Assembly (NCBI GenBank): GCA_040391535.1
Contig: JBEBXQ010000119.1
Location: 1 to 15,304 of the forward strand
Length of the DNA stretch: 15,304 bases
Direction of reading: 5' to 3'
Origin: JBEBXQ01 sp040391535
GTDB taxonomy: Bacteria; Bacteroidota; Bacteroidia; Cytophagales; Spirosomataceae
Shown: piece by piece, positions 1 through 8,361 of the stretch
How the letters are laid out: each line of letters starts with the position of its first letter
Position numbering within the stretch: position 1 is the first letter of the stretch
Made by a program: the position numbers and the translations under genes
The notes under the pieces: model-generated
What the model was told of the DNA's origin: nothing
What the model saw: the letters and a program-made list of their open reading frames with translations, nothing else
The model's database searches: none

Positions 1-1
1 C

Positions 2-766
2 GGCACTTTATCCGGTGAAAGGGAAGAAACAGGGTATGAGGAGAAAGAGTCCGTAAAGAAACCGGTTCGCCTGTTCCGTTTTGACCCTAATTCTGTGACG
101 ACAGACGAAATGGAAACACTGGGTTTTCCTGCTTTTCTGGCCAGGAGGGTTGATCATTACCGTTCAAAAGGTGGCCGGTTCCGTAAGAAAGAAGATCTTC
201 TGAAAATCTATGATTTCCCGTCGGCACTTTATAAATCGGTAGAGGGGTATATCGTCATTAACGCAACATTACCGGAACAGGCCAGAAAAGATTTTGTCAG
301 CAAGAAGGAGGGAACAAAAGAAAGTGTGCCTTTATGGAAAGACCTGCCCGTCAAACAGGAGAAAGTGTCGTTTGATCTGAATAAGGCCGATTCGTTGCAA
401 TTAATAAGCCTGAGAGGGATAGGGCCGGTACTATCAGACAGAATTCTGAAGTACAGGCGTTCATTGGGTGGTTTTCACAGCATGCAGCAATTGTATGAAG
501 TGTACAGGCTGGATAGTATGGCCATAGGGGAAATCAGTAAAAATACTTTTATCCGTGAGCCGGTTACAAAAATGGATATTAACCAGTGTACACCAGCACA
601 ACTGCTGCGTCATCCCTATCTGCGGGGTAAAAAGAAAGAAGTAACTATCCTGTTAAATTACAGAACGCACCACGGTCCGTTTACTTCTGAAGCCGATCTT
701 TTCAATTCGCAGTCTCTTGACTCCCTTACCATCCGGAAAATATTGCCTTACCTGCATTTTAATTGA
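2..766 (+). CDS. Helix-hairpin-helix (ComEA-like) protein, 5' end outside the window
   Basis: The reading frame is open from base 2 with no stop, so the gene starts to the left of the window. The GTG at 95 is internal, because the conserved FDPN element of the first repeat lies upstream of it at 80-91. Three units of the same plan are visible: FDPNS at 80, FDLNKADSLQL at 371 and MDINQCTPAQL at 572. Each is followed about 25 residues later by a GG-F or HGPF turn and then a leucine-rich segment. The middle unit holds the classic hairpin LRGIGPVLSDRI. Such units bind DNA through the backbone in ComEA-type proteins. Bacteroidota carry roughly 300-residue proteins with several of these units, often with an N-terminal membrane or signal segment that cannot be seen here. 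DNA binding is family knowledge; a role in DNA uptake is inference. The product ends LHFN with TGA, 75 bp before rpiB. Confidence 0.85.
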   Translation, partial: GTLSGEREETGYEEKESVKKPVRLFRFDPNSVTTDEMETLGFPAFLARRVDHYRSKGGRFRKKEDLLKIYDFPSALYKSVEGYIVINATLPEQARKDFVSKKEGTKESVPLWKDLPVKQEKVSFDLNKADSLQLISLRGIGPVLSDRILKYRRSLGGFHSMQQLYEVYRLDSMAIGEISKNTFIREPVTKMDINQCTPAQLLRHPYLRGKKKEVTILLNYRTHHGPFTSEADLFNSQSLDSLTIRKILPYLHFN

Positions 767-797
767 AAAAGTAAAGTGAAAAATGAGAACTCTGCAT

Positions 798-805
798 TAG
801 TTTTG
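798..805 (+). promoter_or_regulatory. Possible -7 promoter element for rpiB
   Basis: TAGTTTTG matches the Bacteroidota -7 consensus TAnnTTTG and lies 36 bp upstream of the GTG start of rpiB. No TTG stands at the expected distance upstream; the nearest candidate is GTG at 776-778, 19 bp away. The match is therefore half a promoter, and chance is possible in this AT-rich gap. Confidence 0.25.
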
Positions 806-841
806 TGGGTTCTGTTACTAAACACTAATCTTTATATTAAG

Positions 842-1270
842 GTGAAAATTGCAATTGGTTCTGATCATGCCGGTTTCCCGGGCAAACAACCTATCATTGA
901 TCATTTGACTGCGAAGGGTTTTGAAATCAGGGATTTTGGTACTTACAATGCTGATTCTTCAGATTATGCTGATTTTGCGCATCCGGTAGCAGAAGCGGTG
1001 GAATCAGGAGATTTTGATTTCGGTATTTTACTATGCGGAAGCGGACAGGGCGTTTGCATGACTGCCAATAAGCATCAGCATATCCGTGCCGCGCTGGTAT
1101 GGGACACGCCGCTGGCACCTTTGGCACGTCAGCACAATGATGCCAATATCATTTGTCTGCCTGTACGGTTTATTTCCACCGAAAAGTCAATCGAATGTGT
1201 AGATTTATTTCTGTCTACTGAATTTGAAGGCGGGCGCCACCAGCGCAGAGTAGATAAAATGTCCTGCTAA
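842..1270 (+). CDS. rpiB: Ribose-5-phosphate isomerase B (RpiB/LacAB family)
   Basis: RpiB interconverts ribose 5-phosphate and ribulose 5-phosphate in the non-oxidative pentose phosphate pathway in the cytoplasm. The 142-residue product has the family's usual length. It opens with KIAIGSDHAGF (Asp8, His9), has the catalytic-cysteine loop LLCGSGQGVCM (Cys65), the substrate loop RQHNDAN (His98, Asn99, Asp100) and the C-terminal EGGRHQRRV phosphate-binding stretch. The GTG at 842 is chosen as start because the conserved fold begins at once; an in-frame GTG at 776 would add 22 residues with no family counterpart. The stop TAA (1268-1270) overlaps by 4 bp the stop of the convergent membrane-protein gene. 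The E. coli RpiB active-site residues are all present, so an active isomerase is expected. Members acting on other aldoses (LacAB, allose 6-phosphate) look similar, so substrate is inferred. Confidence 0.93.
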   Translation: MKIAIGSDHAGFPGKQPIIDHLTAKGFEIRDFGTYNADSSDYADFAHPVAEAVESGDFDFGILLCGSGQGVCMTANKHQHIRAALVWDTPLAPLARQHNDANIICLPVRFISTEKSIECVDLFLSTEFEGGRHQRRVDKMSC

Positions 1271-2673
1271 TTCCTGACATAAATTCCTTTCCACTGGGTA
1301 GGCTTGTAATCTTTTTTGAGTTCGGGAATCCGTGTAAAGACCTTAGGCATCAGATTAACTTTATCAATGACATATTCCGGAGGATCTTTCCGGAAGCTGT
1401 CATAAATATGAATGACGCTGTCAAAGTTGTCGAGATTGGTCAGATAATTACTGGCCAGTTCCCAGTTGAGATAGGGAGTAGCACTCTGATTATGTAAATA
1501 TTCACCTTCATCAGCACCCAATACCAGAATTTTCTTATTATTTATTTCTTCCGGGAGTACAGCCTTTTTTACACGCAGGGTTGCCAGCTGTACGGGCCGT
1601 GAACCGGGCAGAAAGCCGGTCAGTCCGTAATACTGAACCGACAGCGTAATCAGGATGATCATCAGAAACTGAAGTTCAGCATACAACCAGTTTTTGGCAT
1701 TGATAAAAAAGAAGGTGGCAAAAAAAGCAATGGCCGGGATAAAGTTAATAAACTGCATCGGTGCGAAATACTGCTTAAAAGGGATTGAAAAAGCCGCGAA
1801 TATCACCCATAACGCCATCACCTGCTGCATCCTGATCTGGTAATTGAAAAAACGCTTGGAAGTAGTCATTTTCATGAAACCCAGTATGCCGATCAACACC
1901 GGCACAAACAGTGAAACCAGTGTGGAATAGAGGGAGTTAAGATCATAGGATTTTATGTCAAATACTGAATTGAACATGTTGAGCATAGCACTGTCAGCGG
2001 CATCGTTAAGATAGATGACCAGCGTAGTCATGAGTAACGGAAGAGCAGTACCAAGCAATACCAGAAAGTAATTCCTGAATGAGGCTATGGAATAAAAAAG
2101 TAAAGAGGCGACGACCCAGAAAAAGAAGATAGCGGAAGGCAGATAAAACAATGTTGCTGTACCGATATAAATACCCATTTCAAATACATCCCCGGTAGCC
2201 TGGCGCTTGGCGACAATCCGGACCATCCCCCCCAAAGCCAGCAGCAGAAAAGTGGTGGACATAAGCATAGGTGAAAGTGTGGCCATATCAAAAGAAATAC
2301 TCAGCAACAGAGCATAAATAGCACCGGGGATCACGCTTCTTTCCGGAAACATATCCCGGGAAACAAAGGTGTAGTTAAAGTAAATAATCTGAAAAACAGA
2401 AAGGATCAGTGCCACCACCTGGAACGCAAACTGAGAACGGCCAAAAAGCAGATCCATACCCCAGTAAACCGCTCCGGCAAGCGGACTTACATTATCCCAT
2501 ATATCTTTATAAAGAATAAATCCTTTACTCATTTGCTCGCCGGCCAGCATCCATCCGAGTTCAGGAATGAGAATAGGCGTTTCGTAGAGGAAGAACGGAA
2601 GGCGGATCAGCAAAAAGAACAACACCAATCCCAGCAGGTGAACCGATGAATAGCCTCTAAAGAAATTCAGCAA
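1267..2673 (-). CDS. Polytopic membrane protein of unknown function, GT-C-like N-terminus
   Basis: The 468-residue product is strongly hydrophobic from about residue 11 to 352, with roughly ten membrane segments, and ends in a soluble domain of about 110 residues (360-468). Near the N-terminus it reads PELGWMLAGEQMSKG, then LYKDIWDNVSPLAG. This follows the pattern of the first extracytoplasmic loop of GT39/PMT-type glycosyltransferases (an acidic residue, a short helix, G-x-x-x-Y-x-D, then a proline loop). The resemblance is by eye and weak, so no enzyme activity is assigned. It also recalls the DUF6427-type membrane proteins common in this phylum. The start is TTG at 2671-2673: the frame is closed by TAA nine codons upstream and the next methionine (residue 42) would remove the first membrane segment. 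Its TAG stop overlaps the rpiB stop by 4 bp. Confidence 0.75.
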   Translation of the reverse strand: MLNFFRGYSSVHLLGLVLFFLLIRLPFFLYETPILIPELGWMLAGEQMSKGFILYKDIWDNVSPLAGAVYWGMDLLFGRSQFAFQVVALILSVFQIIYFNYTFVSRDMFPERSVIPGAIYALLLSISFDMATLSPMLMSTTFLLLALGGMVRIVAKRQATGDVFEMGIYIGTATLFYLPSAIFFFWVVASLLFYSIASFRNYFLVLLGTALPLLMTTLVIYLNDAADSAMLNMFNSVFDIKSYDLNSLYSTLVSLFVPVLIGILGFMKMTTSKRFFNYQIRMQQVMALWVIFAAFSIPFKQYFAPMQFINFIPAIAFFATFFFINAKNWLYAELQFLMIILITLSVQYYGLTGFLPGSRPVQLATLRVKKAVLPEEINNKKILVLGADEGEYLHNQSATPYLNWELASNYLTNLDNFDSVIHIYDSFRKDPPEYVIDKVNLMPKVFTRIPELKKDYKPTQWKGIYVRN

Positions 2674-2748
2674 GGTGTTTTTGTTTTGTATTGAGAATTA
2701 TTAACTAATTTCACGAAAGTAATATGGGAGCGCTTATAAAAGCAAAAT

Positions 2749-2783
2749 ATACCGGCATATTTGTAATATCATTTTTCCGGTAT
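2749..2783. repeat. Inverted repeat ATACCGG...CCGGTAT in the divergent gap
   Basis: Two 7-bp perfect inverted arms (2749-2755 and 2777-2783) are separated by 21 bp. They sit in the 216-bp gap (2674-2889) between the leftward membrane-protein gene and rightward rbfA. A loose promoter-like pair for rbfA, TTTG at 2760-2763 and TATCATTTC at 2781-2789, lies between and over the arms. The arms are short enough to arise by chance, and no other clear signal was found in this gap. Confidence 0.3.
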
Positions 2784-2889
2784 CATTTCTGTATAACACC
2801 CTGAACCGGGGATCTGTTTTACAGAACAAATTTAATTAATAATCTAACGCAACAGAGCAAAAGGTCAGTTTCCTTTTGTTACAAGTAAA

Positions 2890-3270
2890 ATGGAGTCAAA
2901 AAGACAGCAAAAGGTAGGTCGCCAGATACAGAAAGACATGGGCGATATCTTCCAGAAGGAAGCCAAACATTTAGTGAACGGGGTATTCGTTACCGTAACG
3001 GTTGTACGGATGTCTCCCGATTTGGGTCTGGCCAGAATTTTTCTGAGCTTTTTACCTGAGAAAGAGAAGCAGGCTATGCTCGAAAATATACAGGCCAACT
3101 CAAAATTTATCCGTCAGAAGCTGGCTGAACGGGTAAGGCATCAGTTGCGGATTGTCCCTGAAATACAGTTTTTTCTGGATGATACGGCGGAGTATGTTTC
3201 AAAAATGGATGATTTATTTGCGGGAATTGTCATTCCTCCTGCTCCGGAGGAAGACGAGGAAGAAAATTGA
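2890..3270 (+). CDS. rbfA: Ribosome-binding factor A (30S maturation)
   Basis: RbfA is a small KH-fold protein that binds free 30S subunits and helps process and fold the 5' end of 16S rRNA; in E. coli it is also needed in the cold. The 126-residue product has the family layout: a basic opening (ESKRQQKVGRQIQKDMGDIF), the strand VTVTVVRMSPDLGLARIFLSF, a helix with SKFIRQKLAERVRHQLRIVPEIQFFLDD, and an acidic tail EEDEEEN. IVPEIQFFLDD corresponds to the conserved P-x-L-x-F-x-x-D of the family. Start is the ATG at 2890, where homology begins. The permease gene follows after 12 bp, an arrangement that suggests co-transcription and is common in Bacteroidota. No strong ribosome-binding site is visible, which is usual for this phylum. 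Confidence 0.93.
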   Translation: MESKRQQKVGRQIQKDMGDIFQKEAKHLVNGVFVTVTVVRMSPDLGLARIFLSFLPEKEKQAMLENIQANSKFIRQKLAERVRHQLRIVPEIQFFLDDTAEYVSKMDDLFAGIVIPPAPEEDEEEN

Positions 3271-3282
3271 TTTGTTCCGGAT

Positions 3283-4515
3283 ATGAATCTTTCATTCCGT
3301 ATAGCCAGAAGGTATTTTTTCTCGCAGAAAAAGAGAAGCTTTATTAGCATTATTGCTGCCATTGCAATGTTGGGCGTGGGCATCGGGACCATGGCTATGG
3401 TAGTGGTATTGTCTGTTTTTAACGGAATGGAAGAGCTGAACAGGCTCATTTTCAAAACGTTTGATGCCGATATTACCGTTTCACCTGTTGAGGGAAGAAA
3501 GTTTGCCCTTGATGATGCTGTCCGGGGGCAGCTGCGGGCCATACCGGGTGTGGCAGCACTGACGAACGTAATTGAGGATAATGCACTGCTTCGGTATAAT
3601 GACCGGCAGATGGTCATCAGGTTACGGGGAGTTGACAGAAGTTTTCAGGAACGCGGACAGCTTGATTCTGTGATGATTACCGGCAGTACGTCTCTATATG
3701 GTGTCAATGGTGAATCATTTGCGCTCATAGCAGATGGTGTACGCTCTTCTCTGCTGATTTCCGCCATCGATAATTATGTGCCTCTTGAAATAATTTATCC
3801 GAAAACAGACCGGCGATTGATGGATTTCACCTCTCCGGATGCATTTTCACAGATAATGATAAGGCCCGGAGGTGTTTTTTTTATTGAGAGCCGTTATGAT
3901 GATTATGTTTTTGCACCCATAGAGAAAGTCGCAGAACTGCTGCAATATGATCATCAGATTACCTCTCTGGAAGTAACGGTCAGTAATCCTGAAGCGGCGC
4001 GTAATGTTAAAATGGCCATACGTGGTTTGCTGGGTGATGCCTATCAGGTAAAAGACAGGGATGAACTGAATGCGGATCTGCTCAGAGCAATCCGTATTGA
4101 GAAATTATTCGTGACCATCACCCTGGCGGTGATTATTCTGGTGGCTGCCATCAATATATTCTTTTCTCTGAGTATGCTTGCCATTGAGAAAAAAAATGAT
4201 GTGGCCATCCTCTATGCTATGGGTGGATCACGTTCTCTGGTTCGCAAAATCTTCCTTTTTGAAGGAACCATTATAGCATTTACCGGAGCTATTGCCGGCC
4301 TTGCACTTGGTCTTTTGCTCTGTTATTTGCAGGAGCGGTTCGGGTGGGTATCCATGGGGATTGAAAGTTCCATGGTAGAGGCTTATCCTGTAAAAATTAT
4401 CTGGCCTGACCTTTTCATAACCAGTGCTACTATTATAGTGATTACGATTCTGGTAGCGTTTTTACCGGCTTACAGGGCTGCAGATAACAGTGGAATCCCT
4501 CAGAAAGTACTTTGA
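3283..4515 (+). CDS. LolC/LolE-like ABC transporter permease (FtsX family)
   Basis: This is a 410-residue inner-membrane permease of the MacB/FtsX class. It has one membrane segment near the start (about 20-46), a periplasmic domain of about 225 residues, and three membrane segments at the end (about 275-299, 325-349 and 376-396). That order (1 + loop + 3) is diagnostic. The basic opening FRIARRYFFSQKKRSFISII and the coupling loop EKKNDVAILYAMGGSRSLVRKIFLFEG match LolC/LolE proteins, which extract lipoproteins from the inner membrane with the ATPase LolD. No ATPase gene is adjacent, so the partner must be encoded elsewhere. Because many related permeases export other substrates or peptides, lipoprotein export is inference. 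It starts 12 bp after rbfA and probably shares its transcript. Confidence 0.85.
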   Translation: MNLSFRIARRYFFSQKKRSFISIIAAIAMLGVGIGTMAMVVVLSVFNGMEELNRLIFKTFDADITVSPVEGRKFALDDAVRGQLRAIPGVAALTNVIEDNALLRYNDRQMVIRLRGVDRSFQERGQLDSVMITGSTSLYGVNGESFALIADGVRSSLLISAIDNYVPLEIIYPKTDRRLMDFTSPDAFSQIMIRPGGVFFIESRYDDYVFAPIEKVAELLQYDHQITSLEVTVSNPEAARNVKMAIRGLLGDAYQVKDRDELNADLLRAIRIEKLFVTITLAVIILVAAINIFFSLSMLAIEKKNDVAILYAMGGSRSLVRKIFLFEGTIIAFTGAIAGLALGLLLCYLQERFGWVSMGIESSMVEAYPVKIIWPDLFITSATIIVITILVAFLPAYRAADNSGIPQKVL

Positions 4516-4622
4516 GGGAATATTATATTATAAGTTCTGCAATTCCTTGTTATTTTTACGTTTTGTTTTTGAGAATAAAGAATTTCTATACCTGCATAAT
4601 CAGGAAAATATTTCACATACGA

Positions 4623-7190
4623 ATGAATCAGAATTTAAGCCGCAGAATTTTGCGCATTTTGGGAGCCGGAGTTTTTATTTTGCAGATAAGCGTAGTATCC
4701 TCTTACGCCTTCCCTGCTGATACGTTAAGAAGGGTTCCTGGCAGTAAAAATCTGGCTGGTCCTTACAGACCCTCTAAAACATTAAAAAATGATATTATCC
4801 ATACCAATCTGGATGTCTCTTTTGACTGGAGCAGACAACAGCTGAACGGGGCTGCGGTCATCTCTTTCAAACCTTACTATTATCCTCAGTCGGAACTGGT
4901 GCTGGATGCAAAAGCATTTCAGATTGATGGTGTTTATCTGGTCGGGAAAACGGAAGAAGGCATAAATCCCCGTCTGGTAGAAAACGGTGAAAAGCTGAAG
5001 TTCAGTTATGATCAGCGCAAACTTACTGTTCAGCTGAATAAATCCTATACCAGAAAGGATACCGTCTATATTAAAATCGACTATGTAGCCAAACCGAATG
5101 AACTTGCCAGGGATCAGGATGATGATCATCCGACCGACAAGGGTTTATATTTTATCAATCCTGACGGGATGGATGAAGGCAAACCGAAGCAGATCTGGAC
5201 ACAGGGGGAGACTGAAATGAATTCGGCCTGGTTCCCCACGCAGGATACGCCCAATGAAAAAATAACACACGACTTTTTTATTACTGTTGACAAGCATTAT
5301 CAGACACTCTCTAACGGGCTATTGCTGCAATCTGCCGATAATGATGATAATACCCGTACCGATCACTGGAAACAATCGGTGCCACATGCGCCTTATCTGG
5401 CGATGCTTGCGGTAGGAGAATTTGCCGTTGGAAAAGAAATGATGCCGAATGGCCTGGAGCTTTCTTATTATGTAGAGCCCAGGTTCGGAAAGGATGTATA
5501 TGCGATTTTCGGCCGTACGGCTGAAATGATAGCCTTCTTTTCCAATATTTTCGGAGTAGAGTATCCGTGGGAAAAATATGCGCAGATAGCGGTCAGGGAC
5601 TTTACAGCCGGAGCTATGGAAAACACCACCGCGACAGTTCACGAAGAAGGTGTACAGACGGATGCCCGTTCACTTGTTGACGGTAATTCCGATGCGGTTA
5701 TAGCGCATGAGCTGGCTCATCACTGGTTTGGAAATCTGGTTACGAGTGAGGAATGGGGACAGCTTCCGCTTAATGAATCCTTTGCAAATTACGCTGAATA
5801 TCTCTGGGCCGAATACGACAAGGGTGTGGATGAAGCCGACTGGGCCAATTTTCAGGAAATGAGGAATTACCTGAGTGAATCCGAATCTAAAAAAGTGCCG
5901 CTGATCAGGTATTTCTATAAAGACAGAGAGGATATGTTTGACAGTCACTCCTATGCAAAAGGGGGGCGTGTGCTGCATATGCTCCGTAAATACGTAGGTG
6001 ATGACGCTTTTTTCAGTTCTCTGGAACTGTATCTGAAAAGGAAACAATTTGAAACAGCTGAAATAAGTGATTTAAGAACCGCTTTTGAAACTGTGACAGG
6101 GGAGGATCTTAACTGGTTTTTTGATCAGTGGTTTATGAAACCCGGGCACCCTTCTCTCAAACTGACACAGGAATATAACCGGGGCAGGGGAATGCTGAAA
6201 CTTGATATCAGACAGGTACAGGACACGGTCGCCAATGCGGTCTATCGCCTGCCCCTGAAAATAGATATCTGGGAAGGCGGTAATAAAAAAACGATACCAT
6301 TAGTGATGGATCAGTCGAGGTATGTACTGGAATTGCCGTATCAGAATCAGCCTGACCTTATCCTGTTTGACACCGAAGCGCAGCTGCTGGGAACCATTGA
6401 TCATGAGAAGAAAATACCTGAATGGATTTATCAGTATGAACACGCAACCAGATTCCTGCATAAGTACGACGCGCTTATTGCGCTGGAAGGGAAGCTTGCC
6501 GACCCGACGGTACGGGCAGTAATGACCAAAGCACTGAATGATTCGTTCTGGAGGTTGCGTCAACTGGCAGTTGCTAATTTTACGGAATATACAGGACCGG
6601 ATTTCGCCAATATTGAAAAAGTGATCAGGGAACTTGCCCGTAAAGATGAGAGCTCAATGGTAAGGGCGGAGGCTATTCTGGTTTTATCTTCTTTCGGGGA
6701 TAATGAAAATGATCAGCTGTTTAAGGAAGCACTACAGGATACCTCTTATCACGTAGTGTCCATTGCGCTGGACTCCTATTTAATGAATACTCAGGATGAT
6801 GCAGAAACGGTAGTTGCAGAATTTGAAAATTCTCCGAATGACGCTGTGGTTACTTCCGTCGGAAATTATTTTTCCAAAAACCCGCAACCTGAGCGTTTTG
6901 AGTGGTTCCTTGAAAAACTGAACCGCATGAACTCCATGGATAAATATAATTTTCTGCAGGTTTTCGGCAAGTATCTGATCAAATGCCCGCAGGATATCCA
7001 GCGCCAGAGTATTCCTCTGCTGGAGGGGCTGGCCCGTAACAACCCGGCTTATTTTGTGAGGTTTGGCGCCTATCAGGTACTGGGACTGCTTTCAGATATT
7101 CAGGGGGTTAGTGCTATCAGAAAGGATATCAGAGCCAAAGAGAGTGAGAAGCGCCTGAAAGACATGTACGATCAGTTTGGTGATTTCTAA
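4623..7190 (+). CDS. Exported M1-family zinc aminopeptidase with C-terminal HEAT-like region
   Basis: M1 peptidases remove N-terminal residues from peptides with one zinc ion. From the ATG at 4623 the product has 855 residues. It begins with a likely signal peptide (RR, then GAGVFILQISVVSSYAFPA), so it should act in the periplasm or outside the cell. The ATG is preferred over an in-frame start at 4512, which would bury the signal peptide behind 37 residues of non-family sequence and overlap the permease stop. Catalytic features: GAMEN at 330-334, HELAH at 362-366 with the third zinc ligand Glu385 (HExxH-x18-E), and the likely transition-state tyrosine Tyr444; the spacings agree with E. coli PepN. 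Residues about 620-855 form alpha-helical repeats resembling HEAT units (WRLRQLAVANF, VRAEAILVLSSFG, VRFGAYQVLGLL). The gene lies 107 bp after the permease; its stop overlaps the dprA stop by 4 bp. Confidence 0.9.
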   Translation: MNQNLSRRILRILGAGVFILQISVVSSYAFPADTLRRVPGSKNLAGPYRPSKTLKNDIIHTNLDVSFDWSRQQLNGAAVISFKPYYYPQSELVLDAKAFQIDGVYLVGKTEEGINPRLVENGEKLKFSYDQRKLTVQLNKSYTRKDTVYIKIDYVAKPNELARDQDDDHPTDKGLYFINPDGMDEGKPKQIWTQGETEMNSAWFPTQDTPNEKITHDFFITVDKHYQTLSNGLLLQSADNDDNTRTDHWKQSVPHAPYLAMLAVGEFAVGKEMMPNGLELSYYVEPRFGKDVYAIFGRTAEMIAFFSNIFGVEYPWEKYAQIAVRDFTAGAMENTTATVHEEGVQTDARSLVDGNSDAVIAHELAHHWFGNLVTSEEWGQLPLNESFANYAEYLWAEYDKGVDEADWANFQEMRNYLSESESKKVPLIRYFYKDREDMFDSHSYAKGGRVLHMLRKYVGDDAFFSSLELYLKRKQFETAEISDLRTAFETVTGEDLNWFFDQWFMKPGHPSLKLTQEYNRGRGMLKLDIRQVQDTVANAVYRLPLKIDIWEGGNKKTIPLVMDQSRYVLELPYQNQPDLILFDTEAQLLGTIDHEKKIPEWIYQYEHATRFLHKYDALIALEGKLADPTVRAVMTKALNDSFWRLRQLAVANFTEYTGPDFANIEKVIRELARKDESSMVRAEAILVLSSFGDNENDQLFKEALQDTSYHVVSIALDSYLMNTQDDAETVVAEFENSPNDAVVTSVGNYFSKNPQPERFEWFLEKLNRMNSMDKYNFLQVFGKYLIKCPQDIQRQSIPLLEGLARNNPAYFVRFGAYQVLGLLSDIQGVSAIRKDIRAKESEKRLKDMYDQFGDF

Positions 7191-8314
7191 ACCAGCTGAT
7201 ATTTTTTCCCTGGCAGACTTTTAATCATTCCCTGGAATTCCAGAGAAAGTAACAGATTGGACAGTCTGCCGGTATAAAAATCAGAACGGAACGCCAGTTC
7301 ATCAATATGCATCACTTTATGCTGGTGAAGTAAGGACAGAATCCGGCTTTCTTCATGCGAGAATCCATCAAATACAGGATGCCCATCCGAATAGCCGGTC
7401 AGAGCGGGCTGTGGGGCCGACGATGGCTCCCAGTTCATATTCATCAGCAGATTTTCGACTGAAGTGAAAATAGCAGCTTTATTTTCGCTGATGATGTTAT
7501 TGCAGCCTTCAGATTGAGCTTGCCCGATGGGACCCGGAACGGCATAGATTTCCCTGTGATAACCGGATGCAAATTCCACGGTGATCAGGCTGCCTCCTTT
7601 TTTAGCGGATTCAATCACGATAATTACGTCACTCATACCGGCAATAATGCGATTCCGGGCCGGAAAGCGGTTAAAGTCGGGTTTTGTTCCTAAGGGATTT
7701 TCGGTAATCAAACCCCCGTTCTTCTGCATTTCCTGTGCCGTTTTACGGTGAATAGCCGGATAGATAATATCCAGTCCGCTTGCCATCACACCTATGGTAG
7801 ACACCTGATGACGAAGGGCAGCCTTATGTGCCGCTATGTCTATTCCATAGGCCAGGCCGCTGATGATTACCGGATTTAATCGGGCAATATCCCTGATCAG
7901 ATTTTCAGTTACTGAAATGCCGTATTCGGTTGGCTGGCGTGTCCCGACGATGCCGATTGTTTTGGAAGCGTTGCAATCCAGGTTTCCGTGAGCGTATAAA
8001 ACAAGGGGGGCATCATACAGCGGTTTCATTCTTCGGGGATAAGTATCATCTGTATGAAAAATGATCTGAAATCCCGATTTTTCAGCTGAATTGAGTTCTT
8101 TTTCAGCCACTTCAAGCTCTTTTTTTGCCAAAATCAACCGGGCTGTTTTTTCTCCTATTCCGGGAATCTGTATCAGCTTTTTATAGCTGGCATTGAAAAT
8201 ACCGGCGGCACTTCCACAGTAGCTGATCAGTTGTCTGATCATTACCGGTCCCACACCCGGAGTATGATGTAAAGCAAGCAGACAGAGTTTTTCCTCTGAA
8301 ACTGAATTCGGCAT
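7187..8314 (-). CDS. dprA: DNA-processing protein DprA (Smf)
   Basis: DprA binds incoming single-stranded DNA during natural transformation and loads RecA onto it; many non-competent bacteria also keep it. The 375-residue product shows the three-part family plan: an N-terminal helix-hairpin-helix/SAM-like region (TPGVGPVMIRQL, then IPGIGEKTARLIL near 50-62), a Rossmann-like DNA-binding core, and a C-terminal winged helix (about 316-375, ILSLLHQHKVMHIDEL to LPGKKYQL). Core motifs are GIVGTRQPTEYG (121-132), SGLAYGIDIAAH (152-163), FPARNRIIAG (217-226), KKGGSLITVEFA (238-249) and VPGPI (259-263). It starts at ATG 8312-8314, 47 bp after mutS2 on the same strand, so co-transcription is likely. 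Its TAG stop overlaps the peptidase stop by 4 bp. Whether this organism is competent is not shown, although the ComEA-like gene nearby is compatible. Confidence 0.95.
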   Translation of the reverse strand: MPNSVSEEKLCLLALHHTPGVGPVMIRQLISYCGSAAGIFNASYKKLIQIPGIGEKTARLILAKKELEVAEKELNSAEKSGFQIIFHTDDTYPRRMKPLYDAPLVLYAHGNLDCNASKTIGIVGTRQPTEYGISVTENLIRDIARLNPVIISGLAYGIDIAAHKAALRHQVSTIGVMASGLDIIYPAIHRKTAQEMQKNGGLITENPLGTKPDFNRFPARNRIIAGMSDVIIVIESAKKGGSLITVEFASGYHREIYAVPGPIGQAQSEGCNNIISENKAAIFTSVENLLMNMNWEPSSAPQPALTGYSDGHPVFDGFSHEESRILSLLHQHKVMHIDELAFRSDFYTGRLSNLLLSLEFQGMIKSLPGKKYQLV

Positions 8315-8343
8315 AATATAGTGTATGTTTGTATGTGTATGAT

Positions 8344-8358
8344 GGAGCCATTGGCTCC
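8344..8358 (-). repeat. Perfect 15-bp palindromic hairpin between mutS2 and dprA
   Basis: GGAGCCATTGGCTCC forms a 6-bp stem with a 3-base loop, 3 bp beyond the mutS2 stop in the leftward direction. No U-run follows on the minus strand, so it is not a standard terminator. It could stabilise the mutS2 mRNA end or dampen read-through to dprA; the role is inference. Confidence 0.4.
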
Positions 8359-8361
8359 CTG

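Noticed and set aside
776..841. An in-frame GTG at 776 that would extend RpiB by 22 residues
   Set aside because: The extra residues have no counterpart in the family, whose conserved fold begins at KIAIGSDHAG; the GTG at 842 gives the normal length.
3141..3617. A 158-codon minus-strand frame across the rbfA-permease junction
   Set aside because: It covers two well-supported plus-strand genes and is serine-rich without a motif.
4512..4622. A longer start for the aminopeptidase overlapping the permease stop
   Set aside because: It would put 37 residues before a clear signal peptide; the ATG at 4623 leaves the signal peptide at the N-terminus.
5319..6563. Several minus-strand open frames of 80-125 codons inside the aminopeptidase gene
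   Set aside because: They lie wholly opposite a well-supported gene, have no recognisable motifs and look like frame shadows.
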